Notes under the pieces: model-generated | Told to the model about the DNA's origin: nothing | The model's input: only the letters and a program-made list of their open reading frames with translations | The model's database searches: none | NCBI RefSeq assembly: GCF_030679875.1 | Contig: NZ_JAUXSP010000006.1 | Location: forward strand, 193,653-257,652 | DNA: 64,000 nucleotides | Direction of reading: 5' to 3' | Source: Phenylobacterium sp. | GTDB taxonomy: Bacteria > Pseudomonadota > Alphaproteobacteria > Caulobacterales > Caulobacteraceae | Position numbers and translations under genes: made by a program | Shown here: in pieces, positions 61,475 to 64,000 of the stretch | Layout of the letters: each line of letters opens with the position of its first letter | Numbering within the stretch: the stretch's first letter is position 1

Positions 61475-62746
61475 ATGGCGAAACTCACCCGTCGCGGCGT
61501 CGTCGCCGCCGGTCTGGCCCTGGGCGCAGGCTCAGCGGCTTCGGCCGCCCGGCCGGCGGCGGGGGGGATCGTCCTGGCCGCCGACGAGACGTACTGGGCA
61601 GGGATCGCCGCCCAGTACGATCTCGCCTCGGACGTCGTCCAACTGGAGAATGGAAACTGGGGGGTGATGGCGCGCCCCGTCCTGGCGGCCTATGAGCGCC
61701 ACCAGGCGATGGTCAATCGCCGGAACTCCTTCTACTCGCGCCGGGAACATGGCTCCGACCTGACCCGGATCCGGGCGCGGGTGGCCGCCAGTCTCGGGGT
61801 GGAGCCGGACGAGATCGCCTTCACCCGCGGGGCCACCGAGGCCTTGCAGGCCCTGATCGGCGGCTACAACCGGCTCAGGGCCGGCGACCAGGTGCTGACC
61901 GCTGACCTGGACTATGACTCCATGCAGAGCGCCATGGCCTGGCTCAAGGACCGCCGTGGCGCGGACCTTGTCCGGGTCAGCCTGCCTGAACCTGCCACCC
62001 GGGAGGGGCTGATCGAGGCCTATGCCATGGCCCTCGACGCCCATCCGAGGGTGAAGCTGATGCTGCTGACCCAGGTCAGCCATCGCAACGGCCTTCGCCT
62101 GCCCGTGGGAGAGATTACCGCCTTGGCGCGGGCTCGCGGTGTGGACGTGATCCTGGATTCCGCCCATGCCTGGGGCCAGGTGGACACGCAGCTGCGCGCG
62201 CTGGGCGCTGACTTCGTGGGTCTGAATGGCCACAAGTGGATCGGCGCGCCCATCGGGGTCGGCGTCCTCTACATCGCCAGGTCCCGCATCGCCGATATCG
62301 ACCCCTTCATGGGCTCGGACGACCATGCCGCCGGCGACGTGCGCCTGCGGGTCCATACGGGCACCGCCAACATGGCCGCCTATCTGGCCCTGGAGGATGC
62401 GCTCGACTTCCACGAAGCCATAGGAACCCCGGCCAAGGCCGCGCGGTTGACCTATCTGCGTCGCCGTTGGACCGAGCCCCTGCGCGGCGTGGCGGGCGTG
62501 CAGGTCCTGTCGCCGCCAGATGACCAGATCGGCTCGGCCCTGGGCGCCTTCCGACTGACGGGGCGTGCGACGCCGGCGGACAACGTGGAGCTGGCCCGGG
62601 TTCTGCTGGAACGGTTCGGAATCTTCACGGTCGCCCGGCATGGCCTGGCAAGCGGATCCTGTGTCCGGGCGACGGTCAGCCTCTTCACCCGTCCGGCTGA
62701 GGCAGACCGGTTGAGCCAGGCCCTCCTGGAGCTCAGCCGGACCTGA
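61475..62746 (+). CDS. Tat-exported class V aminotransferase (isopenicillin-N-epimerase-like)
   Basis: A 423-residue PLP enzyme. The N-terminus TRRGVVAAGLALGAGSAASAA looks like a twin-arginine signal. The PLP site has the Asp in VILDSAHAWGQVD and the Schiff-base Lys in GLNGHKWIGAPIGVGVLY. FTRGATEALQALIGGY binds the cofactor phosphate. The fold is that of CefD, NifS-like lyases and kynureninases. It may racemise or cut an amino-acid compound in the periplasm; the substrate is unknown. It is 12 bases after the receptor gene. Confidence 0.9.
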   Translation: MAKLTRRGVVAAGLALGAGSAASAARPAAGGIVLAADETYWAGIAAQYDLASDVVQLENGNWGVMARPVLAAYERHQAMVNRRNSFYSRREHGSDLTRIRARVAASLGVEPDEIAFTRGATEALQALIGGYNRLRAGDQVLTADLDYDSMQSAMAWLKDRRGADLVRVSLPEPATREGLIEAYAMALDAHPRVKLMLLTQVSHRNGLRLPVGEITALARARGVDVILDSAHAWGQVDTQLRALGADFVGLNGHKWIGAPIGVGVLYIARSRIADIDPFMGSDDHAAGDVRLRVHTGTANMAAYLALEDALDFHEAIGTPAKAARLTYLRRRWTEPLRGVAGVQVLSPPDDQIGSALGAFRLTGRATPADNVELARVLLERFGIFTVARHGLASGSCVRATVSLFTRPAEADRLSQALLELSRT

Positions 62747-62830
62747 AGGCGCCACCGGTCCCGCAGCCTTGGCGACTCCCTGGGTGAGCGGTAGGGAGGG
62801 GGCCTAGGCTTGAAAGGTCATCTGAAACCC

Positions 62831-63529
62831 ATGCGGCGTCTGGGCCTGATCGGCGGCATGAGCGCCGAAAGCACCACCACCTACTACCAACTGCTCAATC
62901 AGGGGGTTCGCGCCCGCCTGGGCGGACTGCATTCCGCCGAGCTTCTGCTGTGGTCGGTGGACTTCGCCCCCATCGCCCAGATGCAGGCCGCAGGCGACTG
63001 GGCGAGGGCCGGCGCGCAACTGGCTCAGGCGGCCCATGTCCTGGAGCGGGCGGGGGCCGAGGCCGTGCTGATCTGCGCCAACACCATGCATCTGGTGGCC
63101 GATCAGGTCGCCGCCGCCGTGTCCGTGCCGCTGATCCATATCGGCGACGCCACCGCCGGCGCCCTGGTGGAGCTCGGCGTCAAGCGGCCCCTGCTGCTGG
63201 CCACCCGCTTCACCATGGAAGAGCGCTTCTACCGCGCCCGCCTGGAAGACTACGGCCTTGAGCCCATGATCCCAGGGGACGGCGCGCGGGAGCGGCTCCA
63301 CGCGATCATCTATGATGAGCTATGCCAGGGGGTGATCGATATGGGGTCCAGGACGGCGGTCATGGCCATGATCGAGCGTGGCCGGGCCGAGGGCGCCGAC
63401 AGCGTCATCTTTGGCTGCACGGAGATTGGTCTGCTGCTGGAGCCGGAGTCGGTCGGTCTGCCCGTGGTCGATTCCGCCCTGGCCCATGTCACAGCCGCCC
63501 TGGACTTCGCCCTGGCGGCGCAGGCCTGA
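62831..63529 (+). CDS. aspartate/glutamate racemase family protein
   Basis: A 232-residue cofactor-free racemase with both catalytic cysteines: ICANTMHLV (Cys near residue 81) and FGCTEIGLL (Cys near residue 195), and LGLIGGMSAESTTTYYQLLN at the N-terminus. It interconverts D- and L-Asp or Glu. ATG 62831 is chosen; a TTG at 62810 after a GGGAGGGGG stretch is an alternative. It follows the exported aminotransferase by 84 bases. Its stop abuts the EF-hand gene stop. Confidence 0.93.
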   Translation: MRRLGLIGGMSAESTTTYYQLLNQGVRARLGGLHSAELLLWSVDFAPIAQMQAAGDWARAGAQLAQAAHVLERAGAEAVLICANTMHLVADQVAAAVSVPLIHIGDATAGALVELGVKRPLLLATRFTMEERFYRARLEDYGLEPMIPGDGARERLHAIIYDELCQGVIDMGSRTAVMAMIERGRAEGADSVIFGCTEIGLLLEPESVGLPVVDSALAHVTAALDFALAAQA

Positions 63530-63877
63530 TCAGTCGCGACGCCGCTGCCGGTCGGCCTCGGCGTTGATATATTCTTCAAAGCCGCTGGCCTTAACCGCCC
63601 GGTCTTCCAGCCGCGCTGGGCTGGGCGCTCCCCCGGCGCTATCGCCCGGCTTGAAGGTCACGCCTGGCTCGGAGGCGGGCGGCGCATCGACGGCGTAGGG
63701 GCTGGGCTGGTCCCAGGGCGCCGGCCCCCCCTTACTGGCTTCGTAGTCCGCCCGTTCGGCGTCGCTGACCACGCCATCACGATTGGCGTCGGCCGGATGG
63801 TGGAGCCGCAGCGTCTGGGCCTGGGGGCTCCCGGCGAGGAGCATCGCCAACAGGGTTGCGGGCCAGAAAACGCGCAT
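63530..63877 (-). CDS. secreted EF-hand domain protein
   Basis: A 115-residue protein with a signal peptide (VFWPATLLAMLLAGSPQAQ). One canonical calcium loop DANRDGVVSDAE lies near residue 30, followed by a Pro/Gly-rich stretch and an acidic-basic helical C-terminus (GFEEYINAEADRQRRRD). It probably binds calcium in the periplasm; partner unknown. Start 63877 has GAGGGA about 9 bases upstream. It converges with the racemase gene with no gap. Confidence 0.8.
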   Translation of the reverse strand: MRVFWPATLLAMLLAGSPQAQTLRLHHPADANRDGVVSDAERADYEASKGGPAPWDQPSPYAVDAPPASEPGVTFKPGDSAGGAPSPARLEDRAVKASGFEEYINAEADRQRRRD

Positions 63878-63942
63878 TTCGAGCGTCCCTCTCACTGGAG
63901 TCAGCCCAGATCATCGCCCCTGCGGTGGAGGCGGGCAAGGCC

Positions 63943-64000
63943 TCAGGGCAGGGCGACGGCGCCGAACAGGTGCGGATGGCTAACCAGCAGGACCGCATAG
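63943..64000 (-). CDS. possible C-terminal end of a gene running off the right edge
   Basis: On the minus strand the frame entering at base 64000 reads YAVLLVSHPHLFGAVALP and stops at 63943. The residues look protein-like, and gene spacing leaves room for a gene here, but 18 codons are too few to assign a family. Confidence 0.3.
   Translation of the reverse strand, partial: YAVLLVSHPHLFGAVALP

Overview
The window is a gene-dense, high-GC stretch of alphaproteobacterial chromosome. Gene content points to the Caulobacteraceae (Caulobacter/Phenylobacterium type): a FixL-FixJ-FixK oxygen-sensing module, three TonB-dependent receptors, MASE1 and Hpt signalling proteins, and several short start regions without a clear Shine-Dalgarno. 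I see no insertion sequence, prophage, integrase, CRISPR array or rRNA. Most genes are ordinary chromosomal functions. The more accessory parts are the receptor loci at 30-36 kb and 55-64 kb. Genus-level identity is inference.

Region 0-8.8 kb is an oxygen-control island. It holds an AraC regulator cut by the left edge, ribokinase, hemN, fixK, a flavodoxin-fold quinone reductase, a receiver-only protein in the position of Caulobacter FixT, fixJ, the haem-PAS kinase fixL and a LysE exporter. The regulatory DNA fits together. A FixJ-like site lies upstream of fixK. FNR/FixK-type palindromes lie before the quinone reductase, the receiver-only gene and hemN. A second FixJ-like site lies between an unannotated 34-residue membrane protein and a lipoprotein cytochrome c. 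This last locus is the best candidate for something undescribed.

Region 8.8-20 kb holds an epimerase-SPW-VKOR fusion protein, cspA with its terminator, small conserved genes, a cytochrome c'/cytochrome b561 pair, purU, an acyl-CoA dehydrogenase, a bacterial voltage-gated sodium channel, a MASE1 hybrid histidine kinase and chorismate mutase. Region 20-26 kb is an assimilatory sulfate operon (cysG, DUF2849, cysI, DUF934, cysH, ferredoxin reductase) diverging from a LysR regulator. A 15-bp-arm inverted repeat and a strong leader hairpin lie between them.

Region 26-36 kb has a 3D-domain protein, GST, S1/P1 nuclease with Nudix hydrolase, folD, and then a FecI-FecR-STN receptor signalling locus ending in an exported acetamidase/formamidase-family enzyme. 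Region 36-54 kb is mostly housekeeping: an MCE lipid-transport operon, a possible degenerate GIY-YIG protein, exported Fe/Mn superoxide dismutase, tRNA-Lys(CTT), an orphan Hpt protein, tRNA-Val(CAC), gph, glmU, rpiA, glutathione reductase, an O-antigen-ligase-like protein, class II DAHP synthase and a MATE exporter. Region 54-64 kb has a Gfo/Idh dehydrogenase, a Fur-box-preceded siderophore receptor with a PepSY reductase-like partner, glutathione peroxidase, and a second receptor locus with a Tat-exported class V aminotransferase, an Asp/Glu racemase and an EF-hand protein.
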